The notes below the pieces were generated by a model. The model searched no databases. It had not been told where the DNA came from and saw nothing but the letters and a program-made list of their open reading frames with translations. The translations under genes were made by a program, and so were the position numbers. Below are positions 33,275 to 44,929 of a DNA stretch of 64,000 nucleotides, in pieces; positions within the stretch are counted from its first letter, which is position 1, and every line of letters starts with the position of its first letter. This DNA is from Bacillus safensis FO-36b (lineage in GTDB: Bacteria > Bacillota > Bacilli > Bacillales > Bacillaceae): contig NZ_ASJD01000002.1 in the NCBI RefSeq assembly GCF_000691165.1, forward strand, positions 558,001 to 622,000, read 5' to 3'.

Positions 33275-34696
33275 ATGAAGCAAAGCACTGACATACTAAA
33301 TGCCATTCCGAAAGCAGATTCAAAGGCCATTCAATCAGCATACGAACAAGCACTGAGCAGCTTTGAGCATAAAGTCATTGTATTAGACGATGATCCAACA
33401 GGGATTCAAACCGTACATGGCATCTCTGTTTTCACCGATTGGTCAGAAGAAAGCATTGAGGCTGGTTTTCTTGAAGACAGCCGCATGTTCTTTATTTTGA
33501 CCAATTCACGCAGTATGACTGAGAAAGAAACTGCCGCTGCGCACAAAACAATCGCAGCAACCATTGTAAAGGTGGCTGAACGTCTTAATCAGGACTTCGT
33601 CATTGTCAGCCGAGGGGATTCTACTCTTCGCGGACACTTTCCGCTTGAAACTGAAGTACTCAAAACGACCATTGAACAGCAAAGCTCCCGCCAGTTCGAT
33701 GGTGAAATCCTTCTTCCTTTTTTCCAAGAAGGTGGACGCTTTACGATCGACAATATTCATTACGTACAGGAAGGACACGAATTAATTCCTGCTGGTGACA
33801 CAGAATTTGCAAGAGACCGTACATTCGGCTTTCAATCTTCTCATCTTGGAGAATGGATTGAAGAAAAGTCAGAAGGAATGTTCACAAAAAAGAACACTAC
33901 CTACATTTCGTTAGCTGATCTGCGGGCTTTACGCATTGATCAAATCAAACAGCAGCTCATGAGTGTCAAGGATTTCAAAAAGGTGGTTGTAAACGCGGTG
34001 GACTATGATGATGTCAAAGTCTTTGTCACCGCTCTCATTGAAGCCATTCAAGCAGGACAGCAGCTGATGTTCAGAAGTGCGGCGGCGCTCACAAAAGTAC
34101 TTGGCGGTATAGGGGATCAAGCCTTATTAACAAGAGATGCCTTGATCCAAGAAGAAAGCCCGCATGGTGGTCTCATTATGATCGGTTCTCATGTGAAAAA
34201 AACAACAGAACAATTAAAAGCGCTGCAACAAGATAAAGAGATAGCTTTTATTGAATTTAATACCCACCTCGTATTAGAGCCTGATGCCTTTCGCGAAGAA
34301 ATTGACCGTGTCATTCAGCAAACTGAAGCACTGTTGGCAGCAGGTCAATCTGTAGCTGTTTATACAAGAAGAGAACGGCTTGATCTTGGGGATGATCGCC
34401 AAGAGGAAGAATTAAAGCTCTCTGTACAGATTAGTGATGCTGTGACAAGTATTGTCCAGCGTCTCACCATTCGTCCTAAGTATCTTATTGCCAAAGGTGG
34501 AATTACCTCCAGCGATATTGGAACAAGAGGACTTAGCGTGAAACGTGCGACCGTGGCAGGTCAAATCAAACCAGGGATCCCCGTTTGGCAAACAGGAGAA
34601 GAAAGTAAATTCCCTTTCATGTCTTATGTGATTTTCCCGGGAAATGTTGGGGCAAAGGATACGTTAAAAGAAGCTGTAGACATACTTGAAGGATAA
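33275..34696 (+). CDS. DUF1537 four-carbon acid sugar kinase-like protein
   Basis: This 473-residue protein has the two-domain OtnK/DtnK architecture. The N-terminal domain starts VIVLDDDPTGIQTVHGISVF (the substrate-binding DD motif) and includes VSRGDSTLRGHFPLE; the C-terminal nucleotide domain has KGGITSSDIGTRGL and GNVGAKDTL. Members phosphorylate 2-oxo-tetronates, for example those made by LtnD-type enzymes. ATG 33275 fits AAAGGATG better than ATG 33269. It is 7 bases after the dehydrogenase. The usual next enzyme, an aldolase or PdxA2-type dehydrogenase, is not nearby. Confidence 0.88.
   Translation: MKQSTDILNAIPKADSKAIQSAYEQALSSFEHKVIVLDDDPTGIQTVHGISVFTDWSEESIEAGFLEDSRMFFILTNSRSMTEKETAAAHKTIAATIVKVAERLNQDFVIVSRGDSTLRGHFPLETEVLKTTIEQQSSRQFDGEILLPFFQEGGRFTIDNIHYVQEGHELIPAGDTEFARDRTFGFQSSHLGEWIEEKSEGMFTKKNTTYISLADLRALRIDQIKQQLMSVKDFKKVVVNAVDYDDVKVFVTALIEAIQAGQQLMFRSAAALTKVLGGIGDQALLTRDALIQEESPHGGLIMIGSHVKKTTEQLKALQQDKEIAFIEFNTHLVLEPDAFREEIDRVIQQTEALLAAGQSVAVYTRRERLDLGDDRQEEELKLSVQISDAVTSIVQRLTIRPKYLIAKGGITSSDIGTRGLSVKRATVAGQIKPGIPVWQTGEESKFPFMSYVIFPGNVGAKDTLKEAVDILEG
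34632..34645. promoter_or_regulatory. Noc-binding-site-like palindrome inside the kinase gene
   Basis: TTTTCCCGGGAAAT matches the Noc site ATTTCCCGGGAAAT at 13 of 14 positions, with a perfect 12-base palindromic core. It lies within coding sequence, as some Noc sites do. Binding not tested. Confidence 0.4.
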
Positions 34697-34745
34697 GGCA
34701 TAGGGGGTGTTTGCGCCCCTTATGCACCACAAAGGAGGAAAGATC

Positions 34746-36065
34746 ATGTCGTTAGTGTTTATTGGACTTGGCGTTTTGTTACTGCTTTTACTCATGGTTG
34801 TCTTTAAGTTAAACGCTTTCATATCTTTGATTATTGTCTCTTTAATTGTTGCTGTGTTAGAAGGGATGACACCACTAGAAGCGATCGCTTCCGTCGAAAA
34901 AGGACTTGGCAGTACGCTCGGGCATCTCGCACTCGTTCTCGGTTTTGGTGCGATGCTTGGTAAATTGATGGCTGATTCTGGCGGAGCTCAGCGGATCGCG
35001 ATGACACTCATTGACCGGTTTGGCATCGGAAAAATCCAATGGGCGACGATGCTGACTGGATTTGTGATTGGAATTGCTCTATTTTATGAAACCGGATTCA
35101 TTATCTTAATTCCATTAGTCTTTACGATCGCTCAGGCTGCAAGACTTCCTGTGCTGTATGTGGGGATGCCGCTCGTCGCTGCACTCATCACCACACATGG
35201 CTTCCTCCCCCCTCACCCAGGACCGACTGCCATTGCAAATGTCTTTCAGGCAAACATGGGACAAACCTTATTGGTTGGGATTATTTTAGCGATTCCTGCT
35301 GTTTTAGTAGGCGGACTTCTGTTTACGAAACTATTTAAAAAAGATCAGTTGCACGCACATATTCCAAAGAACTTATTTAATCCAAAGGAATTCACAGAAG
35401 AAGAAATGCCTAGCTTCGGCATTAGCATTTTCACCGCTGTTCTGCCTGTATTGCTTATGACATTTAGAGCATTTCTAGAAATTTTCTTCCCATCCTCTCC
35501 ATTGCTGCCAACTGCTGAGTTTTTAGGCGAACCGGCGATTGCACTATTAATCTCAGTGCTGCTTGCCATCTACACGTTTGGGCTTGGAAGAGGAAAGAGC
35601 ATGCAGGATGTGATGAAGTCCATCACGGATTCTATCGGCTCTATTGCTATGATTCTATTAATTATTGCAGGCGGCGGCGCCTTTAAACAAGTGCTCATTG
35701 ATAGCGGCGTCGATCAATACATTGCAGGAATCATGCAAGGAAGCACACTTTCTCCCCTGCTTCTGACTTGGCTCATTGCTGCTGTCCTTCGTGTCTCTTT
35801 AGGATCAGCCACTGTCGCCGGTCTCACGGCGGCTGGCATTTCTGCACCACTGATTGGCCTGACGGGTGTCAGCCCTGAATTAATGGTGATCGCAACAGGT
35901 GCGGGAAGTATTACATTCTCTCATGTGAATGATGCGGGTTTCTGGATTTATAAAGAATACTTTAACCTATCAATGGCTCAAACCTTTAAAACGTGGACAT
36001 TGATGGTCACCGTGCTTTCACTTGTCGGACTTGCTGGTGTTCTTGTCGCTGATTTGTTCATGTAG
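34746..36065 (+). CDS. GntP-family gluconate/acid-sugar permease
   Basis: This 439-residue permease has about 12 membrane segments, the GntP signature TTHGFLPPHPGPTAIAN and the C-terminal GSITFSHVNDAGFWIYKEYF. ATG 34746 has AAAGGAGG 11 bases before it; a 13-codon longer in-frame reading lacks a site. As last gene of a dehydrogenase-kinase-permease operon it probably imports the acid sugar that the first two enzymes use. The substrate, such as a threonate, erythronate or tartrate isomer, cannot be read from sequence. Confidence 0.9.
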   Translation: MSLVFIGLGVLLLLLLMVVFKLNAFISLIIVSLIVAVLEGMTPLEAIASVEKGLGSTLGHLALVLGFGAMLGKLMADSGGAQRIAMTLIDRFGIGKIQWATMLTGFVIGIALFYETGFIILIPLVFTIAQAARLPVLYVGMPLVAALITTHGFLPPHPGPTAIANVFQANMGQTLLVGIILAIPAVLVGGLLFTKLFKKDQLHAHIPKNLFNPKEFTEEEMPSFGISIFTAVLPVLLMTFRAFLEIFFPSSPLLPTAEFLGEPAIALLISVLLAIYTFGLGRGKSMQDVMKSITDSIGSIAMILLIIAGGGAFKQVLIDSGVDQYIAGIMQGSTLSPLLLTWLIAAVLRVSLGSATVAGLTAAGISAPLIGLTGVSPELMVIATGAGSITFSHVNDAGFWIYKEYFNLSMAQTFKTWTLMVTVLSLVGLAGVLVADLFM

Positions 36066-36086
36066 GAAATTAAATTGTAAAAACCA

Positions 36087-36115
36087 TTGACTTTTCCTCG
36101 AAAAGGTTGAATAAT
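36087..36115 (+). promoter_or_regulatory. Promoter of the S-box leader
   Basis: TTGACT (36087-36092), 17 bases, AATAAT (36110-36115); the transcript would begin shortly before the riboswitch. Confidence 0.75.
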
Positions 36116-36148
36116 TGTGTTTATTAAGAAAATTGAATCAAAAGGTAA

Positions 36149-36311
36149 CCTTATTAAGAGTGGTGGAGGGACTGGCCCTGTGAAACCCGGCAACCGCTGT
36201 TCCTAGGAACAGAATGGTGCTAATTCCTTAAGCAAGCAAATGCTTGTTTGAAGATAAGGCAGAGTTCTCACAGTATATGATGCTCTTCCTTATCTAAGGA
36301 AGAGCTTTTTT
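36149..36311 (+). ncRNA. SAM-I (S-box) riboswitch with terminator
   Basis: P1 pairs CCTTAT (36149-36154) with ATAAGG (36254-36259). Between them are AGAGTGGTGGAGGGACTGG, GAAACCCGGCAACC and AATGGTGCTAATTCC, the conserved S-box core. The terminator GCTCTTCCTTA / TAAGGAAGAGC (36282-36304) with TTTTTT follows. High SAM should stop transcription before the MetE-like gene. Confidence 0.96.
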
Positions 36312-36348
36312 ATTTGATTTTTTAACCTGAGGAAAGAAGGGATTCAGC

Positions 36349-37473
36349 ATGACACAAGTACAAACCATTGGAAAGAAAACAACGAAACCGCCATTCCGCG
36401 CAGATCAAGTAGGAAGTTTACTTCGTTCAGAGCGCATCAAGGAAGCACGCAAGCAAAAAGCAGACGGTACGCTGACAGCAGAGCAGCTCCGACAAATTGA
36501 AAACGAAGAAATTACACGTATTGTAGAGAAGCAAAAAGAAATTGGGTTAGAGGTTGTCACAGATGGTGAATTCAGACGTGCATGGTGGCATTTTGACTTT
36601 CTTGAAGGACTCGATGGAGTTGAAGGATTTGAAGCAGATCAAGGCATTCAATTCCATAACACAACGACAAAAGCTAGAGGTATCAAGGTAACAGGTAAGA
36701 TCGATTTTACAGATCATCCAATGCTGGAGGATTATCGTTTCCTTCACAGCATCGCTGGTGATCATACGGCTAAAATGACGATTCCAAGTCCGAATATGCT
36801 CTTTTTCCGTGGAAAGCTTGAAGAAGGAGTGTATGACAGCTTAGAGGAATTCCACCATGATGTGGCACAAGCGTATAAGAAAGCCATCCGTGCTTTTTAT
36901 GATGCAGGCTGCCGCTACTTGCAGCTGGATGATACGGCATGGGCAGTGTTCTTTTCTGAAAAAGGCCATGAACAAATCAAAGCCTTTGGCCGTGAAGAAG
37001 ATGAACTTCGTGAATCGTTTGCGAAGACAATCAATGAAGCTGTTGCCGACCGCCCAGAGGATTTGGTGATCACCATGCATATTTGCCGAGGTAACTTTAA
37101 ATCGACATGGGCAGCTGAAGGTGGTTACGAAGCAGCGGCAGAAACAATTTTTGCCGGCTTAGATCTTGATGGTCTCTTTTTAGAGTTTGACGACGATCGT
37201 TCTGGCGGATTTGAGCCCCTTCGATATGTGAAGAACCCAAACCTTCAAATCGTACTAGGCCTTGTCACTTCAAAATACGGAGAGCTTGAGCCAGTTGAAC
37301 AGATTAAAAAACGCATTGAGGAAGCGGCTCAATATGTAGACATTAACCAAATTTGTTTGAGTCCACAATGCGGATTCGCCTCAACAGAGGAAGGCAACCT
37401 GTTAACAGAAGAGCAGCAATGGGAAAAGCTGCGTCATGTGATTGAGATTGCAGATCAAGTGTGGACTTCGTAG
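36349..37473 (+). CDS. MetE C-terminal-like methionine synthase family protein (YxjG/YxjH type)
   Basis: This 374-residue protein corresponds to the catalytic half of cobalamin-independent methionine synthase. The zinc ligands are visible in TMHICRGN (His-x-Cys) and SPQCGFAS (second Cys). Near the start, FRADQVGSLLRSERIKEAR matches B. subtilis YxjG/YxjH. The N-terminal half of MetE that helps bind folylpolyglutamate is absent, so the methyl donor may differ. S-box control confirms a sulfur-amino-acid role. Single gene with terminator. Confidence 0.9.
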   Translation: MTQVQTIGKKTTKPPFRADQVGSLLRSERIKEARKQKADGTLTAEQLRQIENEEITRIVEKQKEIGLEVVTDGEFRRAWWHFDFLEGLDGVEGFEADQGIQFHNTTTKARGIKVTGKIDFTDHPMLEDYRFLHSIAGDHTAKMTIPSPNMLFFRGKLEEGVYDSLEEFHHDVAQAYKKAIRAFYDAGCRYLQLDDTAWAVFFSEKGHEQIKAFGREEDELRESFAKTINEAVADRPEDLVITMHICRGNFKSTWAAEGGYEAAAETIFAGLDLDGLFLEFDDDRSGGFEPLRYVKNPNLQIVLGLVTSKYGELEPVEQIKKRIEEAAQYVDINQICLSPQCGFASTEEGNLLTEEQQWEKLRHVIEIADQVWTS

Positions 37474-37490
37474 TCCCTCAGAGAAGAAAA

Positions 37491-37522
37491 AAAGACAAAC
37501 CGCAGTATGGCGGTTTGTCTTT
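37491..37522. terminator. Bidirectional terminator between the MetE-like gene and bglH
   Basis: A 13-bp stem AAAGACAAACCGC / GCGGTTTGTCTTT with loop AGTATG has T-runs on both sides for convergent genes. Confidence 0.94.
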
Positions 37523-37527
37523 TTCTT

Positions 37528-40849
<3,322 letters not shown>

Positions 40850-40863
40850 TCATCTTGATATAG

Positions 40864-40953
40864 AAAAAACCTAAACATCCATTAATGTCCGAGAAATAGC
40901 GATTCAGACATTAATCGATATTTAGGTTTTGCCTGCTTAACCAGTAACAATCC
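40864..40953 (-). promoter_or_regulatory. LicT RAT element and terminator, proximal copy
   Basis: On the minus strand GGATTGTTACTGGTTAAGC (from 40953) leads to AGGCAAAACCTAAA, the LicT antiterminator target. It overlaps the 5' arm of a long terminator stem AACCTAAA... / ...GTTTAGGTT (40865-40930), followed by TTTTTTC. Active LicT would bind and prevent the stem, allowing bglP expression. Confidence 0.93.
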
Positions 40954-40999
40954 TTCATAGCGATTGATCGTTATTTAATTTTTATAAGTCTTTAGATAT

Positions 41000-41074
41000 A
41001 AAAAAACCTAAATCACGCCTTATCATAGATAGGGACAATGATTTAGGTTTTGCCTGCTTGACCAGTAACAATCC
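41000..41074 (-). promoter_or_regulatory. LicT RAT element and terminator, distal copy
   Basis: A second RAT (GGATTGTTACTGGTCAAGC from 41074) overlaps a terminator stem AACCTAAATCA / TGATTTAGGTT, followed by TTTTTTTAT. It is about 120 bases upstream of the other copy in the same leader, giving two gates in series. The span 40826-41151 has no gene. Confidence 0.93.
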
Positions 41075-41106
41075 TAAAAGATTGTGGTTATTTAGTTTAT
41101 AGTTAT

Positions 41107-41143
41107 AAATTATCATGTTAATTTTGTGATGTCAACGCTTTCT
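41107..41143 (-). promoter_or_regulatory. bglPH promoter with overlapping cre site
   Basis: On the minus strand TTGACA (41135-41130) with an AT-rich -10 region (TAATTT at 17 bases, or GATAAT at 15) precedes the two RATs. AGAAAGCGTTGACA (41143-41130) resembles the cre site over the B. subtilis bglP promoter, so CcpA would cover the -35. Confidence 0.7.
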
Positions 41144-41151
41144 TTTTGAAT

Positions 41152-41985
41152 TTATTTTCTTTTTATTACTCTGTCTATATGCAAAGTTAAATATAGCATT
41201 TCATCTTCTATGAGACTTCGGTTGTATTCTTTTTGAACATAATCGTTAATTTTTTCTGCGCACTGAAAAGCTGCGGTGTTTTTCTCTTTTACCACTTCAT
41301 ACAGAAACTCGTTTTGATTTTCCATCTGTGTTTCGTTAAACAGACGCTGACCAAAAAACTTCAAATGCGTAACAAAACGGAAATAATTTAATGATTCCTC
41401 GTCCAAATCAATTTGAAAGTGATACTTAACGATGTTTAAAATGTCTTGAATGAGTTTGGTGATTTGAATAACGTTTGGCATTTCTTCATTGAGCTCTGCA
41501 TTGACAATATGCATGGCAATAAAGCCGGCTTCATCCTCAGGAAGATGGATGCTCAGCTTGTCCTCAATGATCCGAATAGCTTCTAAACCGCATCTGAACT
41601 CATCTTTATACAGCCGTTTGATTTCCCAGAGCAAGGCATTTTTGATGTCCATTCCTTTTTGATGACGTTCAATGGCAAAGGTGATATGATCCGTCAGCGT
41701 CACATAGATGCTGTCATTTAAATTTTTGTTAAGGGTTGTTCTCGCATGCTCAATAATCGCCTCACACACTTGCATATACTCGATTGGAATATCATAAAGC
41801 AGGGTTTTGAATTTTTCTGATATATCTTTATTTTGAATAGAAAATACTTTTTCGATTCGTTCTTCGTCAATCGGGTCTCCGCTTTTCTTTTGAAACGCGA
41901 TCCCTCTGCCCATAATGACCAGCTCATGCTGCTCGTCATCATATGCACTGACAACATTATTATTGATTACTTTAGAAATGATCAA
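41152..41985 (-). CDS. licT: LicT transcriptional antiterminator
   Basis: This 277-residue BglG-family protein has the N-terminal CAT RNA-binding domain (KVINNNVVSAYDDEQHELVIMGRGIAFQKKSGD, 4-50), PRD1 (about 65-170; LNDSIYVTLTDHITFAIER) and PRD2 (about 175-277; EDEAGFIAMHIVNAELNE). Regulatory His residues are present in both. TTG 41985 with GGGGGG before it gives exactly the length and start of B. subtilis LicT. It is directly upstream of the two RAT sites it should act on. Confidence 0.95.
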   Translation of the reverse strand: MIISKVINNNVVSAYDDEQHELVIMGRGIAFQKKSGDPIDEERIEKVFSIQNKDISEKFKTLLYDIPIEYMQVCEAIIEHARTTLNKNLNDSIYVTLTDHITFAIERHQKGMDIKNALLWEIKRLYKDEFRCGLEAIRIIEDKLSIHLPEDEAGFIAMHIVNAELNEEMPNVIQITKLIQDILNIVKYHFQIDLDEESLNYFRFVTHLKFFGQRLFNETQMENQNEFLYEVVKEKNTAAFQCAEKINDYVQKEYNRSLIEDEMLYLTLHIDRVIKRK

Positions 41986-42174
41986 TTGATACCCCCCAGT
42001 ACATTCCGCTTTTTCGAGCATTTTATCGTTGATTCATATGTCATGTTATTATTATTTTCAAAAAAGAGGACTTTAAGATGATTTTACATTTTTTTTTGAT
42101 ACGGTCAACTAGAAAGAATGACATATTACCTCTCAAAAATGACGAAATAGGGGCAAAAAAGTCTAAAAAAATAC

Positions 42175-42200
42175 ACAAAAACACTCTAAAAAGAGTGTTT
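42175..42200 (-). terminator. Terminator of the ywqG-like gene
   Basis: AAACACTCT / AGAGTGTTT, 9-bp stem with 4-base loop, then TTGTGTATTTTTTT on the minus strand. Confidence 0.9.
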
Positions 42201-42220
42201 AAAGTGTGTATTTTACAAAA

Positions 42221-43036
42221 TCAAGAGCAGTCCCAATTATAGACGACATTCTCGAAATTTCTTCGTTTAAGGTCTTCTGGTTTGATAAAAAAGTTGGCAA
42301 TACCGCAATCTCCCCACATCAGATCTACTTCATCATCTGAGTCAATTTGTAATAACAGAACGGTATGTTCTTGATCTACATAGGTACGCGGATCTTCTTG
42401 TGTAAACCCTGGATACCCGCCCAATTTGTGACCAAAGCCACTCGCTGTTTCATAAAACTCATCCAGCAGGGCATCTGCTTCATCGCCATTAACACCATCT
42501 GCATCTTCGAATAGGTCCCAGCTGTTCTTTCCTGTGACTTTTTCAAAGCGGAAATCTCCTACACTGATCGTTTCGCTTGATAATTCACCTGTGATCGCAC
42601 CTTCCTTCGTCACAGGAAAATAAAAATCATCTGGAATTTCCACAAAAGAAAAATCAGTCATTAACTCTTCTTCTGCCAAGAAAGGTTCCTCAATAAATTT
42701 GATGCGAAAATCTTTTTGCTCTGTTTTATGGTCAATATTCATCCCATAAAGATCATCATGCACAGAAATAAATACTTGCAAAAGTCCTGTTTCTGGATAA
42801 TCCTTCAGCTTGGGCAGCTGGCCGAAATTAATTTGGGCCAAAAGTTTCATAGGATGTCCTTCGCCGTCAACTGGATATTCGTCGTTTTTGGGGAAGTAAG
42901 GATCACCAGCTATTTTGCTGTCGTATGGTCCTGTTTTTCCTTGTTTCATCTGTAATTGAATCATTGGTTTTTCCGTTTCATCTAACAACGGACGGTAGGG
43001 TGCAAGTATTTCCTGCAGCTTCGCTGATTGTGTCAC
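42221..43036 (-). CDS. ywqG: DUF1963 family protein (YwqG-like)
   Basis: This 271-residue cytoplasmic protein has the family core: SKIAGDPYFPKNDEYP, LLAQINFGQLP, GLLQVFIS, HKLGGYPGFTQEDPR, LLLQIDSDDEVDLMWGDCGIANFFI. The fold resembles SMI1/SUKH-like or YwqG-type proteins of unknown function. I used GTG 43036, behind AAGGAGGAAG; the 33 codons upstream lack features and would extend past the known size. It stands alone with a terminator. DUF1963 proteins often sit near polymorphic toxins in other genomes; no toxin is adjacent here. Confidence 0.85.
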   Translation of the reverse strand: MTQSAKLQEILAPYRPLLDETEKPMIQLQMKQGKTGPYDSKIAGDPYFPKNDEYPVDGEGHPMKLLAQINFGQLPKLKDYPETGLLQVFISVHDDLYGMNIDHKTEQKDFRIKFIEEPFLAEEELMTDFSFVEIPDDFYFPVTKEGAITGELSSETISVGDFRFEKVTGKNSWDLFEDADGVNGDEADALLDEFYETASGFGHKLGGYPGFTQEDPRTYVDQEHTVLLLQIDSDDEVDLMWGDCGIANFFIKPEDLKRRNFENVVYNWDCS

Positions 43037-43165
43037 GATGATCTTCCTCCTTATGAATAGGTCTAATGCCAAAACTTGTCTCTCTTTTTCTATCATACAG
43101 AAGTGTACCCTGGCTGTCAGTGATAAATCGGTCAAAATCCTAACAAGTTTCTCTTCTTAAAATGT

Positions 43166-43197
43166 AAAAAAACCTCCGATTCAGCTGGAGGTTTTGT
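43166..43197 (-). terminator. Terminator of the soluble chemoreceptor gene
   Basis: AAAACCTCC / GGAGGTTTT stem with a 9-base loop, T-rich on the minus strand. Confidence 0.88.
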
Positions 43198-43204
43198 CGT
43201 TCTT

Positions 43205-44044
43205 TTATTTCACTTGATAGTTTACTAAGTCGTTTGCTAATGCTTTCATCGTTTCGTTTGTTTCGTGAAGACCTTCAATAATTTTTGTGAAAGTGCCTAC
43301 TAGCTCTGCCTGATGCTCAGAGGAAGCGACAATTTGCGCAATTTCTTCTTCCATTCCTTTGATCGATCCCTGCACATCTTTTAGGGCTGTTTCAATATCA
43401 GTCGTCGCTTGTTTCGCGTGAGTTGACAGCTTTCTCACTTCTGTTGCGACCACTCCAAAACCTGCTCCTGCTTCCCCTACTCTTGCAGCTTCTATTGATG
43501 CGTTGAGTCCAAGTAAGTTCGTTTGATCAGAGATACCTTTGATGAGATTGGACACTTGATTGATTTTAGAGGAATTTTCGACAGTGGTTTTCGTATTTTG
43601 TAGAATTTGTTCACTTGTCGCTTGTAGTTCCTCTGAATGTGCGGCAACCTGCTGTACCATTGCGACTAGTTTTTCGGAAGCTTCGTTGCTCTCCGTCATG
43701 ATGTGATCTAATCGTTGTTGATTCGTTTGGTCATATGCCACACAGAAGGCAGCAACCACTTGACCTGATTCATCAGAAATTGGAACGGCTACGATATCCA
43801 TTGGAATCCCGTATACTTCTTTTGGAATTTGAATAAACGATGGTTCTCTCCCATTTTTCAACATCGCAAAGTTTTGGAATCCAGCATCTAGTGCATCACC
43901 AGCTTTAAATCCTAAATCAATATTCCCATGCTGCTGATAATAAAGAACCTTCTCTTTCCCTAAAACAGAAAAGGTTAGCTGCTCTCTCATAGCAAGTCCA
44001 ATGATTGGTAAAGCGTCTATTATGTTATCAATTCTCTGTGACAT
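43205..44044 (-). CDS. yfmS: Soluble methyl-accepting chemotaxis-like protein (YfmS-like)
   Basis: This 279-residue protein has no membrane segment. The N-terminal half (about 1-115) is a small sensory domain ([55 protein letters not shown]). The C-terminal half is a short MCP signalling hairpin with tip sequence [35 protein letters not shown]. The layout equals B. subtilis YfmS. It probably joins chemoreceptor arrays from the cytoplasm; ligand unknown. Monocistronic. Confidence 0.88.
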   Translation of the reverse strand: MSQRIDNIIDALPIIGLAMREQLTFSVLGKEKVLYYQQHGNIDLGFKAGDALDAGFQNFAMLKNGREPSFIQIPKEVYGIPMDIVAVPISDESGQVVAAFCVAYDQTNQQRLDHIMTESNEASEKLVAMVQQVAAHSEELQATSEQILQNTKTTVENSSKINQVSNLIKGISDQTNLLGLNASIEAARVGEAGAGFGVVATEVRKLSTHAKQATTDIETALKDVQGSIKGMEEEIAQIVASSEHQAELVGTFTKIIEGLHETNETMKALANDLVNYQVK

Positions 44045-44162
44045 TCGCTTACGTTCATCCTCTCTATTTCTCAGTACACCTTCTTTATCGGTTCGTTATA
44101 TGATCTATTACAGCCTGTAATGTGCACTAATATCAATCAAATGACCTAAGACATATAAAAAG

Positions 44163-44189
44163 CCCACATTCTATCAAGAGAATGTGGGT
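44163..44189 (-). terminator. Terminator of the tenA-ykoEDC operon
   Basis: CCCACATTCT / AGAATGTGGG, a 10-bp stem just after the ykoC stop, then CTTTTTATA on the minus strand. Confidence 0.92.
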
Positions 44190-44194
44190 GTTTT

Positions 44195-44929
44195 TTAAAC
44201 AAAGTAAATGCACATGAAGACACTGATACCGATGAGAAAAAGATACATATAGTCAATCCATGAGGTGCTGATGTTATGATAATACGTTCGCTCTTTCGTC
44301 CCTATGAAGCCCCTGGCTTCCATCGCAATCGCTAAGCGCTCTGATTTTCGTACACCTTGTGTAAAAAGGGGCAATGCATAACGCATAAAGGCTTTCCAGC
44401 TGTTTTTTTGCTTGTAGCCTCTGATTTTATGTGCAGCTTTCATTTGTTTTAATTCACTTTGAAATAACGGAATAAACCGGAAGCCGGCAAGCATGCCATA
44501 CGCCCATTTTGGGGACATTCGGCATTGGTGAATCAGACTCATCATAAATGCGGTCAAATCTGTTGTGGACGTAAAAAGGAGACCAAATGTCACAAATCCA
44601 AGCATTCTAAAAGCGATGGTGAGCCCATTTCTTAAACTCTCCTCTGTGATATGAAACCACGCCCACTTCCAAACGGTATGATCTCCCTTGCCGAAGGCCG
44701 CCATCATCCAGAACACGAGAATAAAAAAGAGCAGATAAGGGACAAGCCTTGTAACGAGATACTTCATATTCCAACCACCTAAAACAACTCCAATGCCAAG
44801 AGCAAACAGCCAAATGATAAAGGTTGTTTTAGGGTCAGAAATCGCCATAAGACAGCACATCGCAAGCAGATGAGCGAGTAATTTCATGACTGGATTCACA
44901 GTAGAAAGAAAGGAATGATTACTTTGCAA
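44195..44929 (-). CDS. ykoC: ECF transporter transmembrane component (EcfT, YkoC)
   Basis: This 244-residue membrane protein is of the EcfT family. Two coupling-helix signatures are seen: AAHKIRGYKQ and AIAMEARGFIG (the A-R-G motifs that contact the ATPases). It overlaps ykoD by 11 bases. In B. subtilis YkoC works with YkoD and YkoE to import hydroxymethylpyrimidine or a related thiamin precursor. The TPP riboswitch ahead of the operon supports this. Confidence 0.92.
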   Translation of the reverse strand: MQSNHSFLSTVNPVMKLLAHLLAMCCLMAISDPKTTFIIWLFALGIGVVLGGWNMKYLVTRLVPYLLFFILVFWMMAAFGKGDHTVWKWAWFHITEESLRNGLTIAFRMLGFVTFGLLFTSTTDLTAFMMSLIHQCRMSPKWAYGMLAGFRFIPLFQSELKQMKAAHKIRGYKQKNSWKAFMRYALPLFTQGVRKSERLAIAMEARGFIGTKERTYYHNISTSWIDYMYLFLIGISVFMCIYFV

